Source of the DNA: Periplaneta americana
Taxonomy: Eukaryota; Arthropoda; Insecta; Blattodea; Blattidae
Length of the DNA: 64,000 nucleotides
Direction of reading: 5' to 3'
Assembly: GCF_040183065.1 (NCBI RefSeq)
Contig: NC_091130.1
Coordinates: 25,453,859 to 25,517,858, forward strand
Both the position numbers and the translations under genes were made by a program. Positions within the stretch are counted from its first letter, which is position 1, and each line of letters opens with the position of its first letter. The notes below the pieces were generated by a model. It saw only the letters and a program-made list of their open reading frames with translations, was not told the origin of the DNA and did not search any database. Below, piece after piece: positions 22,216 through 34,600 of the stretch.

Positions 22216-22870
22216 AATTGAATTTGGCTGTCTTCTGAAGCTTTACGTCAGCTGTAAACAATGATCCTACAATTTCTTTGCAGAGACCGAGGAATTTGCA
22301 TTAGTTTGTTCTAATTTACAACCTCTTTGAATCAACATGTCTTTGGATGCTATGGTTTCCTGTCTCAAACATTCATAGTGAGAGAGGATTTTTCGACATG
22401 TATAGGTATTTTATTTAATCAATGAGTTAGTTTGTCATGTTCAGTGTGAAAACTATTCTCAATCTTTATATTCAAGAGCAGAATAGTTAAACCAGTGTAA
22501 GATTTGCTACTTGGGATCACACTGAACTTAACCAGGTTTGTGGATTGGTCAGAGTACTTTTTATAAATATGTGTAAACTGATGTTAACCAATGACTGACA
22601 GAGTAGGCTTATTTTTGAAGAAACATTTTATTTATGTAATTTAATGTTCATAATATTTAAAGTATCAGGAAATTTGTAGCAATTAAAATTAACAATATTT
22701 CTGCATGTTGTTATTTAGTTAACTGCCCAAAGACAAGTCTGAACCCCACAAGTGACACCTACAAGGCATCACTCCTGAAGCAACTAGGTAGTTCCTTTCT
22801 CCCTCCATCGCACACATCGTTGACTAGTTATGCATTACACTACTCAGACTTCAGATTTTACATGTCATTG
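22216..22870. other. Unassigned sequence
   Basis: No gene, RNA or repeat recognised. Confidence 0.4.
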
Positions 22871-22872
22871 TA

Positions 22873-23519
22873 CAGAGTGTTCGCCTACGGGTGGGGCCAG
22901 GAAAGCGGCCTGCCTGCGGTGTCTATCCGTAAGCTTCCGCTTTCTATACTATACTCTGTAGAGTTTTAATTTTAAAAGTTTAGCAGCAGTAAAGACTGAT
23001 GTTTTTGAAACACTAACTTCCTGTGAAACACGTCTTAGAGATTTATTAGCAGAGCGTGTAAATGATGCACTGATTTCATCAATTTTTTCTCCTGTCAATA
23101 CTCTTTGTTTTCGCTTAGGAATTGTAGCATTTATCGACCCTGTTGTCCTTCATTTGTTAAGAAGACGTCTAACAGTTTCTCTACCCTGAATTGGAGCACC
23201 CAGATATTTCACTTCAAATTGCCTACACACCTCTCTACATGACTATGTTTTCACATATGCATCATACATAAAAGCTCTCTGTTCAAGCGTGAATTCTGCA
23301 TTTTGCATTGTTAACAAATTTTACACACACGCTGAATATTTATGCAACTGTGTCAAGAAACTGCACTGTATGTGTTAAATACTACAACATCTAGCTCACA
23401 ACTGATAACTTGTCGACCTTGATGTCCTTGATTGTCGAGCGTGTCTCAACAACTGCGAGCACAAAGCGGCGTATCAGTACATGCCGCTTTCCTGGCCTCA
23501 TCCGTAGGCGAACGCTCTG
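22873..23519 (-). mobile_element. mariner-like element (DUF4817 type), deleted
   Basis: TIRs CAGAGTGTTCGCCTACGG and the complement of CCGTAGGCGAACGCTCTG sit between TA dinucleotides (22871-22872, 23520-23521) and extend about 40 bp, including GCCAGGAAAGCGGC. The minus-strand interior starts MQNAEFTLEQRAFMYDAYVK at 23308 and continues with GRETVRRLLNK, KQRVLTGEKIDEI and SLRRVSQEVSVSKTS, the HTH half of the family. The catalytic half is missing. Confidence 0.85.
22960..23308 (-). pseudogene. DUF4817 transposase N-terminal half
   Basis: The helix-turn-helix region is readable but broken by stops after DAYVKT and LLNK. The element runs into its right TIR before any DDE motif. Confidence 0.75.
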
Positions 23520-23967
23520 TACATAATATTAATTTCGTATACCATAGCCTGACTGATATCAGGAAATATTAACACAAACTTTCATATTTCCACGAAATAT
23601 TCACCGAAATAATGATAAAACAAGCACAAAAATAAAGGTAAATGATCACCACAAAATCATATCCATAGGTATGTGCATCAGGAAATGAAATTCCCACTAG
23701 TGTCATTGAAGTAAACGGAAAAATATCAGTTCACTTGCAAAGATTGAAGATTTTCGCTGGAAACATCCACTGTGCAAGTCCAATTTGACTTAATCTTTTT
23801 CCCAAATTAAAGGACTTCAGAGACCACCATTTTTGTATCAACAAAACAATCGAAAGAGACAGGAATTTCTTGCCTACTTTTTGCAGCAACTTTTGAAAGG
23901 TTGTTGGAGTGGTGGGGAAAATTCCTGAGCACTTAGAGTAATTATATGGAGATGCAGTTAAAAATAC
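23520..23967. other. Unassigned sequence
   Basis: An open frame on the minus strand (23970-23731, 79 codons) has no recognised family. Confidence 0.35.
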
Positions 23968-24890
23968 CATCTTCTACATTGTAGGCCCGAAGGCCTGTTC
24001 CAGTTCAGAGAGAATCTCTCCATCTGGTTCTAGGATGACCAATATCTCTATGACCTTTTGGTTTATAATGTAGAATCTTTTTACTTATTCTATTAGAATC
24101 CATTTGCATTATGTGATCATACCAGCTTTTATTTAAAATAATTTTTTCATTTATGTTAAATATATTTAGCCTATTTCTAGTTTCATTATTGTTCACTTGA
24201 ACAAGTAAAGTGAGATCAGCAACTCTTCTTAAAAACTTCATTTCACTTGTTTCAATTTTCCTTCTGTCAGATCAATGCCCAATTCTCTGAACCATACAGT
24301 AGCATTGGGACATCCATCACTTTATAAAACTTGAGCTGTGTGGCGATTAGGGTATTGTTTCTCAGAGTTCTATGTATTGTATTACACATATGTTGAAATT
24401 TATACAGTTTATTTGGGTTTTGTTTCTCAGGGTTCTATGTATTGTATTACACATATGTTGAAATTGAAGAGTCCACTGCAAGAATGACGGATGTCATTTG
24501 GAATACATTTTGCAGGAGAAGCAATTGAAAGTTTGAAATGCTTAGCGCTCAAAGCTTAACTGTGATTTTCCGATCGTTATTGGACAATGACTATCAGTGT
24601 TAATGCCATATAACTCTGTATGTACATGCTATATGTCTTAAGCTATGCACTGACAGTCTTGGTTCATTTTCGACAAGAAAGTGACATCCATCATTCTTGC
24701 AGTGGACTCTTCAATTTATAGTTTATTTGTAAGATCATTCTTCCTGTCATATATGATACATCACACCCAAGATAATTAAAATGAGAAACTTGTTCTATTG
24801 GTTCTTTATTTATAATTATTTTTGACCTGACTGGTTGCTTACCTTCAAAGACCATTACTTTAGTTTTACTGTTTTATAGTTGAAATTATG
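23968..24890 (-). pseudogene. LINE reverse transcriptase C-terminal part, interrupted by MITE
   Basis: Minus strand, 5' to 3': KTKVMVFEGKQPVRSKIIIN, QVSHFNYLGCDVSYMTGRM (24890-24720), then a MITE, then MKFLRRVADLTLL...NRLNIFNINEKI and KGHRDIGHPRTRWRDS (24241-24005). This order (post-RT region to 3' end) is that of a common insect non-LTR retrotransposon. A local duplication of GTTCTATGTATTGTATTACA lies at 24367 and 24434. The RT core is missing. Confidence 0.75.
24464..24714. mobile_element. MITE inserted in LINE
   Basis: TTGAAGAGTCCACTGCAAGA at the left and its complement at the right; about 33 bp of TIR with one mismatch (ATGACGGATGTCA versus ATGATGGATGTCA). The LINE sequence resumes on both sides. 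Confidence 0.85.
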
Positions 24891-26920
24891 TAATGGGATA
24901 ATGTAAAACTGTAATATGTAAATAAATGTTAGTTAATTTAGCAGACCTGGGAAACTTATATAACTCGTTTTCAACAAGATAATATCATATAAATGTGTCT
25001 GATTTTCTTTTCTGTCTCCTCATCCTCATAAAAAAAATCTAAAACTGAAAACTATACCTAAAGGACATTGCCTTTTGTGTTTCAAAACATAAACCACACT
25101 TTTTATTCCATTTAATTGCTACAATAATGCGGAAAAAAGCAAGCTTTAAACAACAAGAAGTTCCCGATTCCGAGACATAAGTTCTTACCAACAGCATTTA
25201 AAACAATGCATTTTAAGGCTTGTACAAAGATACCGCAATAACCCAACAACTTCAAACAACTTAACACAACTATTGTTCCCTGTTGAATCAGATTCTGGAC
25301 TCTGCCATCTTATATAAATGTTAACACCGATCAAAGGGAAGTAGAAATGGTATCAATTACGGAAAATACATTATCTCTGGGAAGCTCGACAAAGGTCTTC
25401 CTCTGAAAATACCATACTGCATGCTCAACGATGCAAACAAAAGGGCCTGTGAGGCTTTTATAACATAAACGTTCTTACAGATGATGCTTCCATGGACATA
25501 CTATGCACTAGCTACGTTATCCATTCAAGGCTTACTTGTACGTAATGGAATCCACTTCAAGTTAGTAATGAGATCCAGTATAGTCCACGGAAGAGATAAA
25601 TCGTTGTTCCAGTGTACCCTGTTTCATTAAATGTTCATAACACCAAGAAGCTTATTGGTACATTACTCAATTCAATTGATAATGACCATCTGTCAATAAT
25701 TTAAGTTTATATTTTTACTGGAAGTATTCCATACAAGTACGCAACTACCCAGATATGCCAGCTTAATACTGTGGGTCTTTGACGTTACACGTCCTTTTGA
25801 GAGGATTCTGAATAAAATACAGATGTAGGCACTACTTCAAGCAAGGTTTTTCGAAAATGCCAGGGTATCATATCTTTGTGAAAGGGTGAATATTCTGAAA
25901 TGGACAAATATGAATAACAAAACTGAAAAAAATATATTATATTAAATTGTGTACTTTTTTCCTCACATTGGTTACATTTGCCTCTATTATTAAAGATTCT
26001 GGTATCAGTTGAGCTTAAAAAAAAATTTTATGTGAGATTTTCTAATTTAAAAAAAAACCAAGGGATTGTTGTTATCTTTCCCTTACAGCCCATTGTTTAA
26101 GGTATTTTCTAAACTTCTGTACTTCAGATTTCACTTGTCTTCGAACATTTCTTTTTTCACCATGTTCACCTCTCATCACTACCAACCGTTAAAATTTACC
26201 ACATGAAGCAAAATTGTCTTTTGTGTAGCTCTTTTATTTCGAGGGACCGGCATTACGAAATTTTTGAGGACAAACTTTACGTTAAAGTTGTGTCCTTTCA
26301 GAATTAAACAAACAACAATTCCTGTCTTTCATAAGTATTTTAACTATTTATTTTTATAATCTTGGCCGAGGAAATAAAATCAAATCGAAATATTCCGAGA
26401 AAAACTTAGTAAAACAGAGTAAAATGTAGTTGGGGACATAGGGACTGTAGTTACATTTTGACGTTTTTTTAATTATACATTTTAAAATTAATCCTTTTAT
26501 GCTTTGTTTCCAACTAAAACATGTGAGAGTAAGTTAATTAAACGCAGAAGTAATCAGTTAACATTTTCAAGAAACTCCTTAAATCAGCCGGGATGTACAT
26601 TCACCCATTTCAGAATATTCACCCGAAAGCAAATGAGATGTTCATTAGCAGGGACCTGAAAATTTCGCATTTGCGAAATCCACGAATTTTTTAATTGTGG
26701 GGTAGAAAGTATTTTTCATTTGCAAGGTGATTTGGCATGATTTTCTAGAAGAATTGAAATTGCGAAAAAAAAAAAAAAAAAAGGCATGATTTTCTAGCAG
26801 AATTGAAACTGCGAAAAAATGCGAATTTCCCATCAAATTCGCGAGATCACGAGAAAAATGCTATTTAATAGCGATTTATCAGTAAAATGCTACTTTTCAA
26901 GCTAAAAGCTCATTTATATA
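24891..26920. other. Unassigned AT-rich sequence
   Basis: About 2 kb with no recognised gene. It holds poly(A) near 26764 and a local duplication of AGGCATGATTTTCTAGCAGA-like sequence around 26735-26830 (GCATGATTTTCTAG twice). Confidence 0.45.
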
Positions 26921-27653
26921 CAGGGTGATTCACGAGGATTTACCGCCACTTACGGAGCTGATTTCCAAAGACATTCTGAGCAAAAGATGTCATATAAACA
27001 TGTGTCCTAATTTTAATATTTTCGGAATTACACTAATTTGAAGTTGTTAGTAAAACATCTTTTTTCTTTAGTTTTAAGGGTAAAAGAATATTACAAATAG
27101 AGAATGAACTATTAAGAAGTATCATTTCTTTAATTGGCTAGCGTTCTGAAACTAAAGATGTGTTGTTAATTACTTTGTACAGATTTTGTTTTTCAATTTT
27201 TAACTAAAAATTACATTATTCTTAAGTACTTATCAAAACAATTGTTACAAATCATACAACTTTAGAAACTTGATTGTTTACAGTTTAATTCTGCATCGTA
27301 ATGCACAGTCTTAAAGAATTTACAAGAGTGGCGTGATTTGCAACAATTTTTGTGATAAATGTATAAGAAAAATGTAATTTTATAGTTAAAAATCGAAAAA
27401 AAAAAAAAATCTGTACGAACAACTATGAAATTCACAACACATTTTTAGCTTCAGAATACTAGCTAATTAAAGAAATGATACTTCTAAATAGTTCATTCTT
27501 TAAAATTAAAGAATAATGGTATTTTACAAACAACTTCAAATTAGTGTAACTGAAAATATTGAGAATAAGACCCATGTTTATATGACTTTTTTGCTCAAAA
27601 TGTCTTTTAAAATATGCTCTGAAAGTGCCAGTAACTCCTAGTGAATCACCCTG
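26921..27653. mobile_element. Fold-back DNA element, 733 bp
   Basis: CAGGGTGATTCACGAGGATT at the left is answered by CTCCTAGTGAATCACCCTG at the right, with TATA on both sides. The arms remain similar over most of their length (TCATTTCTTTAATTGGCTAG versus the complement of CTAGCTAATTAAAGAAATGA). CAGGGTGATTC termini with TA targets are frequent in insect mariner-type MITEs. No transposase. Confidence 0.85.
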
Positions 27654-28066
27654 TATATACAACAGAATTATAGGCACTTTTTAAGTCGATTGGATGAAGC
27701 TACATACAAAGATATATTTTCCGAAACTGCTCAGTCAGCACGTCTGTTCTTAGCAAGAAATCTCAACAGAAAATGTGCACTGTCTCGACAATGGTTAATT
27801 TGCGGACCAACGTGTATTGGAGCTTCTTTGCTTGGGTTAGTTTGTACTGTAAATTATTGACCATCATTTTTTAAACATCCTGTATAAGTCAAGGTACCGT
27901 TAACATAAATGGTTTCAGTAATAAATACACAAGTTATGCCCTCAACATCGAATTGATGCTGTCAAAATAATTTTGAAGTTGTGCTTACTTTTTAGTTTAT
28001 CCTGTTGACACCAATAGTGTATACTGAATTAATAAATTATTTCGCATATGCGTTATTTCGTATTTG
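27654..28066. other. Unassigned sequence between fold-back elements
   Basis: No gene recognised. Confidence 0.4.
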
Positions 28067-28070
28067 TTAA

Positions 28071-28777
28071 GGGGTTAGGTACAGCTTACAACAGTAAATT
28101 TTTTGGAAATATTCAACATTTTTTTCCTCCATTACTGTATATTGTACAATAATTAAATGTTTAAAACACTGTCCCTCTGCTATATGAAAAAAAATATATA
28201 TATTTTTACGATTAAAATTTTTTTTTTTTCAAAATTCAAAATGGTGGCAGTTCACTGTGCAGTGATGAAGCGTTTCCCTCATAACTCATAAACTTCTTAA
28301 CTTTTTCATGTTCTCTCTCTTTTATTTTATTGCTGAAACTAATGTTTACAATATCATGCTTTTCAACTATTCCTTATAAAATAATATATTTTTTTTATTT
28401 TGTGTTAGAAGAAAATACTGATATCTGACCATTTTTTAAAATGAATTTATTTTTTATCAGACAATCTATCAAAGGCAGAGAAGTGACCTCGCATCATATT
28501 GTAGATATGACGTGCATAAATACACACAAAAAATTTCATCACAGAATCTTGGATAGTTTTTTAGTTATGTGGGAAACGCTTCATCACTGCACAGTGAACT
28601 GAATTTTGGAAAAAAATGTAAATAATTTTTTTTAAATGTTAAAAATATTTTTCTCATATAGCAGAAGGATAGTGTTTTATACATACTTATTTTCATTATT
28701 GTACAAGATACAGTAGTGGAGGAAAAAAAATGTTGAATATTTCCAAAATTTTATTGCTGAAAGTTGTACCTAACCCC
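28071..28777. mobile_element. TTAA-flanked fold-back element, 707 bp
   Basis: GGGGTTAGGTACAGCTTACA on the left pairs with TAAGTTGT-like right end TTGTACCTAACCCC, flanked by TTAA (28067-28070, 28778-28781). The arms match over about 230 bp, including TTCACTGTGCAGTGATGAAG and its complement. The TTAA target suggests piggyBac mobilisation; that is an inference. Confidence 0.8.
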
Positions 28778-28938
28778 TTAAATATGTTCCTTTACACACT
28801 CCTTACAATGCCCTGCTCAAAGTTCAAAGAAAAGTGGCAATCAAAATTTACAGATATTGATAGAATTCAATGATACTGGGTTGCAACCAGCCTCGTGTCC
28901 TATGGTCAGAGCTTCTGGTTACAGGAATTTTTATTTAA

Positions 28939-29888
28939 CTCTTCAGTACTCACACGGGGGACACCTGTCAACTAGCATATTTCTTTTCATTGCTGTATTT
29001 CCTAGAAAGTGTTTACAATGTTGAAACTATAGGTACCTTCAAAACCAAGCTCACATAATAACATTCTTTAGTTTCATTCTTGGAGTTGCTCGTATAACTT
29101 GTGTAGCTAAGATTTTATTCTTCTGGGTGACAATTGTCACTTTTTACGATTTCTGCAAAGTTTCGGTAAGCATTCATTATCACTTTTATGAGTTATATAC
29201 TATATCTTTAAGGATAATTTGTTATAATGAATTTCGAAGGATTATAGATCTACGTTTATCAGATTCCTTCAGAGATTAGAAGGCGTTCTCAAGTATTACT
29301 AGGAATTCAAGAATCCGCTACACCATCCCCAGAATAAAGAAATGGATCCAGGGGCTGTTGTTACCAATTTACCAATGTGGTAGGTCTCGAGACAAAACAA
29401 CTAGAAATGGTATATGAAATGTTCAAAACAAACATCTGTCCTGACCATTTGAGGGATATCGTGCAAAATTCTTGTAAATAACTAGGTATTGTAAAGACAT
29501 GTCTGCAGAAAGCATTCAGAAATAAAGACTTCAGGATAATCCAAGGACAATAGGACACAAGCTATTCAGGTATTATTGTATACAAAGATTTTCACAACAA
29601 AGCAAGGATTATAAACGTGCTTCCAGTGTCAATTTTTTTAGGTAAATGTAGAAAGTATTTTAAATTTAGACAAAAATACTTATTAATTATAAATGAACTA
29701 ATTCTGTTTCAAAACTACTTTTATATTTATAAATAAACTGTGTATACTCTGTAGTAACACATTTATGTAACCATTCATATTGAAAAGAATTTTCAAATTC
29801 ATTCTCTAAAGCAAGAAAATAACTTAGATGACAGCTGTCCCCCACACGATTGAATACGTTACAAAAAAGTATGTGAGAACTGGGGGGA
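28939..29888 (+). mobile_element. Possible piggyBac-like remnant
   Basis: TTAA flanks at 28935-28938 and 29889-29892. The left end reads CTCTTCAGTACTCACACGGG, and the right end on the other strand TCCCCCCAGTTCTCACA, with GGGGGACAGCTGTCA further in matching GGGGGACACCTGTCA on the left. Between 29250 and 29560 a broken coding region (RRSQVLLGIQES, VVGLETKQLEMVYEMFKTN) might be transposase; I could not confirm the family. Confidence 0.5.
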
Positions 29889-29892
29889 TTAA

Positions 29893-30428
29893 ATGGAATT
29901 TTTCCTGTGGTCGTTCACAGCATGGAATTTAGGTTAATTTTAGATAAGACCTCTCCTGGCACCCATAATCATATATTTGGTTATCCTATTACATAATCTT
30001 GCACGACCAGAAATGGGTTCATTCTAAAATGCTTGAGCATTGCAAACCAGCCATCCATTTCACGAAGAGAGCTAGTAAATAAACGCCATAAGAATGATGA
30101 TGGGACAAAAAAAATTACAAAAATAATATGAAAGCTTTTAATGTTTGTTTTCAGTTCATATAAAAACAAATATTTTTTTAACTATAAAGGTCGTAGTATT
30201 GAGAAAAATTTGTCAGATTGCAGTACGCACACAAATTCCACAATTTGGTATATCTGGCCGACATCTACGGCTGACCACTAGGATCCAGAATACAAAGCAG
30301 AGGTTAAATTAAAAATAAGATATGATTGCGGAGAGAATACGGAACAATGATAAATTTAAAAATAAGACACAATTTGATTTCGGAAAAACATGAGAAGAAA
30401 ATACATTGAAGAGCAATGAAATGAAGTA

Positions 30429-30433
<5 letters not shown>
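29893..30433. other. Unassigned sequence
   Basis: No gene recognised. Confidence 0.4.

Positions 30434-30470
<37 letters not shown>
30434..30470. repeat. (TA)n microsatellite
   Basis: About 19 TA units directly after the 3' end of the minus-strand LINE fragment, perhaps its tail. Confidence 0.9.
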
Positions 30471-30473
<3 letters not shown>

Positions 30474-30720
30474 CGTAGTATTATACAAATGACTGTGTAA
30501 AATGGATAATGAATCTCTCAATACCATTAGACAAATTTTGTTAATGTCCTCATTAGAAAATTTAAGAGAAAGGAGAATGGTTTTAGTTAACTTAAATGAA
30601 GTTCCCCTAGCACCAAAAAGAAGTCCTTTCACTTCCCATGTATTAATATTCATTCTGTATCTCACTGAAGTGAGGAATACATGAGTTGTAAATAGACTTC
30701 TTTTCATCATTAACGTTATT
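30471..30720 (-). pseudogene. LINE 3' coding end, possibly REL-endonuclease clade
   Basis: The C-terminal part of a 124-codon frame reads NINTWEVKGLLFGARGTSFK, then DINKICLMVLRDSLSILHSH and a stop just before (TA)n. The VKGLLFGARGT motif resembles the end of insect elements with a restriction-like endonuclease (R2/NeSL/Hero group); the 60.7 kb fragment has the related MIGARGTIPRSTVN. The family name is from memory. Confidence 0.5.
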
Positions 30721-30754
30721 GGCTTGTTGATTATCCTTCTCAAAATGGACAGTG

Positions 30755-31030
30755 GGGTCAAGAATGAGGCTTCTTTGATTTTCTTTAAATTATTTTGAGT
30801 AACACAATTTGCCAAATTTTCCAACTCAATATTAGAACAAATCAAATTAAGACGTACGATATAATATTTTCAAATTAAATAAGGAAAGACTAAGAGGACA
30901 CTGCATGGGAAACCAGAATAAACAAAAGTACGAATACTAAAAATTATAATCATCTGTCCGGAAAGTATCCAGCCATTTTGAATATCTTGAGAAACAGTGC
31001 AGCAGTCTTAACGCACATGTGCTTTCACTT
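30755..31030 (-). repeat. Degenerate third copy of the DCAF11 terminal-exon region
   Basis: On the minus strand the intron-like part (AGATATTCAAAATGGCTG..., AGTATTCGTACTTTTG..., TTAATTTGAAAATATTATAT) and the exon start (GTTGGAAAATTTGGCAAATT) match the region 32007-31740. Here the WDG codons have become TGA GTT GGA, and the polypyrimidine/CAG acceptor is degraded (CTAATATTGAG). It lies downstream of the functional last exon in the transcript direction, so it is probably a dead duplicate. Confidence 0.75.
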
Positions 31031-31472
31031 ATGATTCAAGATTATGAGGGCTAATTAGGTATTAGATTTACACATTCTCTACTAGAGAAAAAAATCAATC
31101 TTGTACAAACAAGTATCTACCTAGATATGCTGCATACAATACAGATTCCCAGTTCATACAGTACAGACTCCCAAAATTTTCAGCATTAATTTCCAATAAT
31201 GATGCGAAAAATGCACCAATAAGCTTCCACATCACTGAAAAAGAAGTAAAATGGTTGTGCAAAATATAAGTTAATTATGTTCTAAAGACTAGCAATTAAA
31301 CAAAACGTCAACATCCCTGTAGGACATCCATGGAAACATCATTCTCGTAATGTCCAATACTGCTCCATTCTACATATGAGCAAACTTCGAAAAAAAAGAT
31401 TTGTCTGTTTCACTGAAAAGTCATGTGTCAACTCACCCACACCACAACACCACCAGTGGTTGGTTACACAAG
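31031..31472 (-). other. Putative 3' UTR of DCAF11
   Basis: Sequence after the TGA at 31473-31475 in transcript direction. I see no AATAAA on the minus strand in this stretch, so the cleavage site is undetermined. Confidence 0.4.
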
Positions 31473-31670
31473 TCAACAGCTTGTGGTTCGCTTCTGTTCA
31501 GTTCCTTCTTGTGACTTCTGCTGCCGCTCTCGCTGTTGGGCAATACGACGGCTGCGACGGAGACCTCTAATATTATTGTCATCATAATGGATCAGGAGCT
31601 CGGCCTCATCACCTTCCATCTCTGATTTCGATTTTCCAGTATAAAACCATTTCCCAAGTGTTCCATCCCA
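31473..31670 (-). CDS. DCAF11: DCAF11 terminal exon (main form)
   Basis: Acceptor CCCTTTTTTGACAG; 65 codons and a TGA. Starts WDGTLGKWFYTGKSKSEMEG, closing the propeller, then a charged tail ELLIHYDDNNIRGLRRSRRI, AQQRERQQKSQEG. The RRSRR basic stretch could be a nuclear localisation signal (inference). I prefer this exon as the main end because the tail is longer and ordered in codon use, but no transcript evidence is available. Confidence 0.9.
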   Translation of the reverse strand, partial: WDGTLGKWFYTGKSKSEMEGDEAELLIHYDDNNIRGLRRSRRIAQQRERQQKSQEGTEQKRTTSC

Positions 31671-34600
31671 CTGTCAAAAAAGGGGGGAAGCAGGAGAATT
31701 ATGAGTAATTTTATCTTCATATGGAAAATGGAGCTCAGAGCCAATGTCCTCCGAATTGTCGGTGTAACACCATTTGCCAAGTTTTCCATCCCACTGTTAG
31801 AACAAACCAAATAAAACCACTTTTATATAGATATAAGATACAACATTTTCAAATTAAATGTGGGAAAATTAAAAGAAGAATGAATGGGAAAGCAAAATAA
31901 ATGAAAGTACGAATACTGTGAACATTTCTGTGGGGACACATGACATCTGTCCTGAAAGTATTCAGCCATTTTGAATATCTTCAATACCAGTAGCACAGTT
32001 TTCACGTAACTTTGTAACCAATGAGAAGAGACTTTCTGTGCATGTGCGAAGTAACTTTCAATATATTTTAAAATTTTTTATCTAAAATGAGGATAGTGCA
32101 GCTGGGGTTATCTAACAATTTTGGCAGCATTTTCCGAAGTTTATATTTTTCTCTGCAAAGTGTAGGCTACCATATCTCTGCTTATAGCAGTTAGATTTAT
32201 TTCAAATTTTCTTTGTGTATTTAGTTGGTATTATAGCATAAATTGACACAGTTTTTTTTAATAATAGTTTTTAAAGCATGCGGATGACGTAAATATGTTA
32301 GGAGAAAATCCACAAACGATTAGGGAAAATACCATAATTTTACTTGAAGCAAGTAAAGAAATAGGTTTGGAAATAAATCCCGAAAAGACAAAGTATATGA
32401 TTATGTCTCGTGACGAGGATATTGTACAAAATGGAAATATAAAAATTGGAAATTTATCCTTTGAAGAGGTGGAAAAATTCAAATACCTGGAAGCAGCAGT
32501 AACAAATATAAATGATACTTGGGAGGAAATTAAACACAGAATAAATATGCGAAATGCCTGTTATTATTCGGTTGAGAAGCTTTTATCATCCAGTCTGTTG
32601 TCAAAAAATCTTAAAGTTAGAATTTATAAAACAGTTCTATTACTAGTTGTTCTTTATGGTTGTAAAACTTGGATTCTCATTTGAGAGAGGAACATAGGTT
32701 AAGGTGTTTGAGAATAAGGTGCTTAGAAAAATATTTGGGGCTAAGAGGGATGAAGTTACAGGACAATGGAGAAAGTTATACAACACAGAACTGCACACAT
32801 TGTATTCTTCACCTGACATAATTAGGAACATTACATCCAGACGTTTGAGATGGGTAGGGCATGTAGCACGTATGGGCGAATCCAGAAATGCATATAGAGT
32901 GTTAGCTGGGAGGCCGGAGCGTAAAAGACCTTTGGGGAGGCTGAGATGTAGATGGGAGGATAATATTGAAATAGATTTGAGGGAGGTTGGATATGATGAC
33001 AGAGACTGGATTAATCTTGCTCAGGATAGGGACCAATGGCAGGCTTATGTGAGGGCGGCAATGAACCTCCGGGTTCCTTAAAAGCCAGTAAGTAAGTAAG
33101 TTTCTAAAGCAGATTTCTTGAAAAATATAGCAAAAAATGAGATAAGAATTTACATATTAAAAAAAAATTAATAAAATATTATTATTTTTTAAAACTCTTC
33201 CATCAGATTACTTATTAAGAGTGTCAGAAATAAGCTGTAAAAGTTTCACTGTTTTACTCCCGACAGTTTTAGAGAAAAGGTACAGTAAATATCACTAATT
33301 TAACATGTGTTAAGATAGGAGGTTCCTAGTCCCCTTAAGAGAACTTCGGGCCATATCTATGGCTAAAGTGCTAGAGTATTTATCTTCCATACAGGCAACC
33401 CAGGCTCGATCCCCAGTCAAGTCACAAAGGAATTTGTGGTAGACAAAGCAGATGTTGTATAGAGTTTTTCTCGGGGTATTCCCATTTTCCTCATTTGTTC
33501 CACCAACCTCCACCTCATTTCATCCATCATCTCCAACAAAAAATAGACACAATACAGGTTTCTTATGCTGACATAAGGACTTGGGGCATCGTGTCCTTTG
33601 GAATTATCAGGCTACTTGTCTGTGATGGGACATAGCTCTATCAGATGCTGAGGTATGGTGGCCCACCCATCAACACCAGATTCGCAAATAATCAGAATTA
33701 TGATGGATAAACTCTGTATTTGAATGTAAATTAATATGTGGAAGAAGTTTTCAAAAGAGGCACTACATGGCAAAGCTATTTAGTTGTACTTTGCTGGTAG
33801 AGGTGATTCAGCTAGCGACGTCAGCCCTGTTGTCTAGTGCATGCTGAAACGTGATTTTGTTGGTTTGTAAGAGTTTTTTGTGTTGTCAAGAAAACTTTAG
33901 TGGGGTTGTGTTACGTTATGCCTGGTCCGTATTTACCAATATCATATTACTGTCTTTGTGTTAGTGCTGTGTATATAGAAAATGTGAAGTGATAGAAAAA
34001 AATATTGTATTGTATTGTATTTATTAACATTCCATGGTATTCATACACGCTTACAGCTAGAATATGGAACAAGTCAAAAAACTTAATACTATTATAAAAT
34101 TTTAATTTATAGTCACAGTCTAGATGAAATATATACAGACGAGGTTTACAATATAGCCTAATAGTACAACACAAAGTTTTAGTATCAATTTCATGAAGTG
34201 TTATTGAATGTCATGAATTCACCTACAGAATAGAAGGCGTGAGAAATTAGGTACTTCTTTAATTTGGCCCTAAATAATCTTATGTTTTGAGTTTCATTTT
34301 TTATATCGATAGGGAGGCTATTGAAAATTTTTACTGCCATATAACGCACTCCTTTTTGATAGCATGATAGACTTGCCGATGGAGTATGAAAGTAATTTTT
34401 TTGACGTGTATTTATGCTATGAACTGTTGAATTAGTTACAAAGTTTTCACGATTACATACAAGGAAGATTATTAATGAAAAGATATACTGACAAGCCATG
34501 GGCATTATTTGTAGTTTTTTTAAAATAGTCCTACACGATTCCCTAGATTTGGCACCTACTATTATTCTAATTACTCTTTTTTGTAATAGAAATATATTGT

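Noticed and set aside
23731-23970. 79-codon minus-strand ORF
   Set aside because: No recognised domain, no splice context, adjacent to LINE 3' end.
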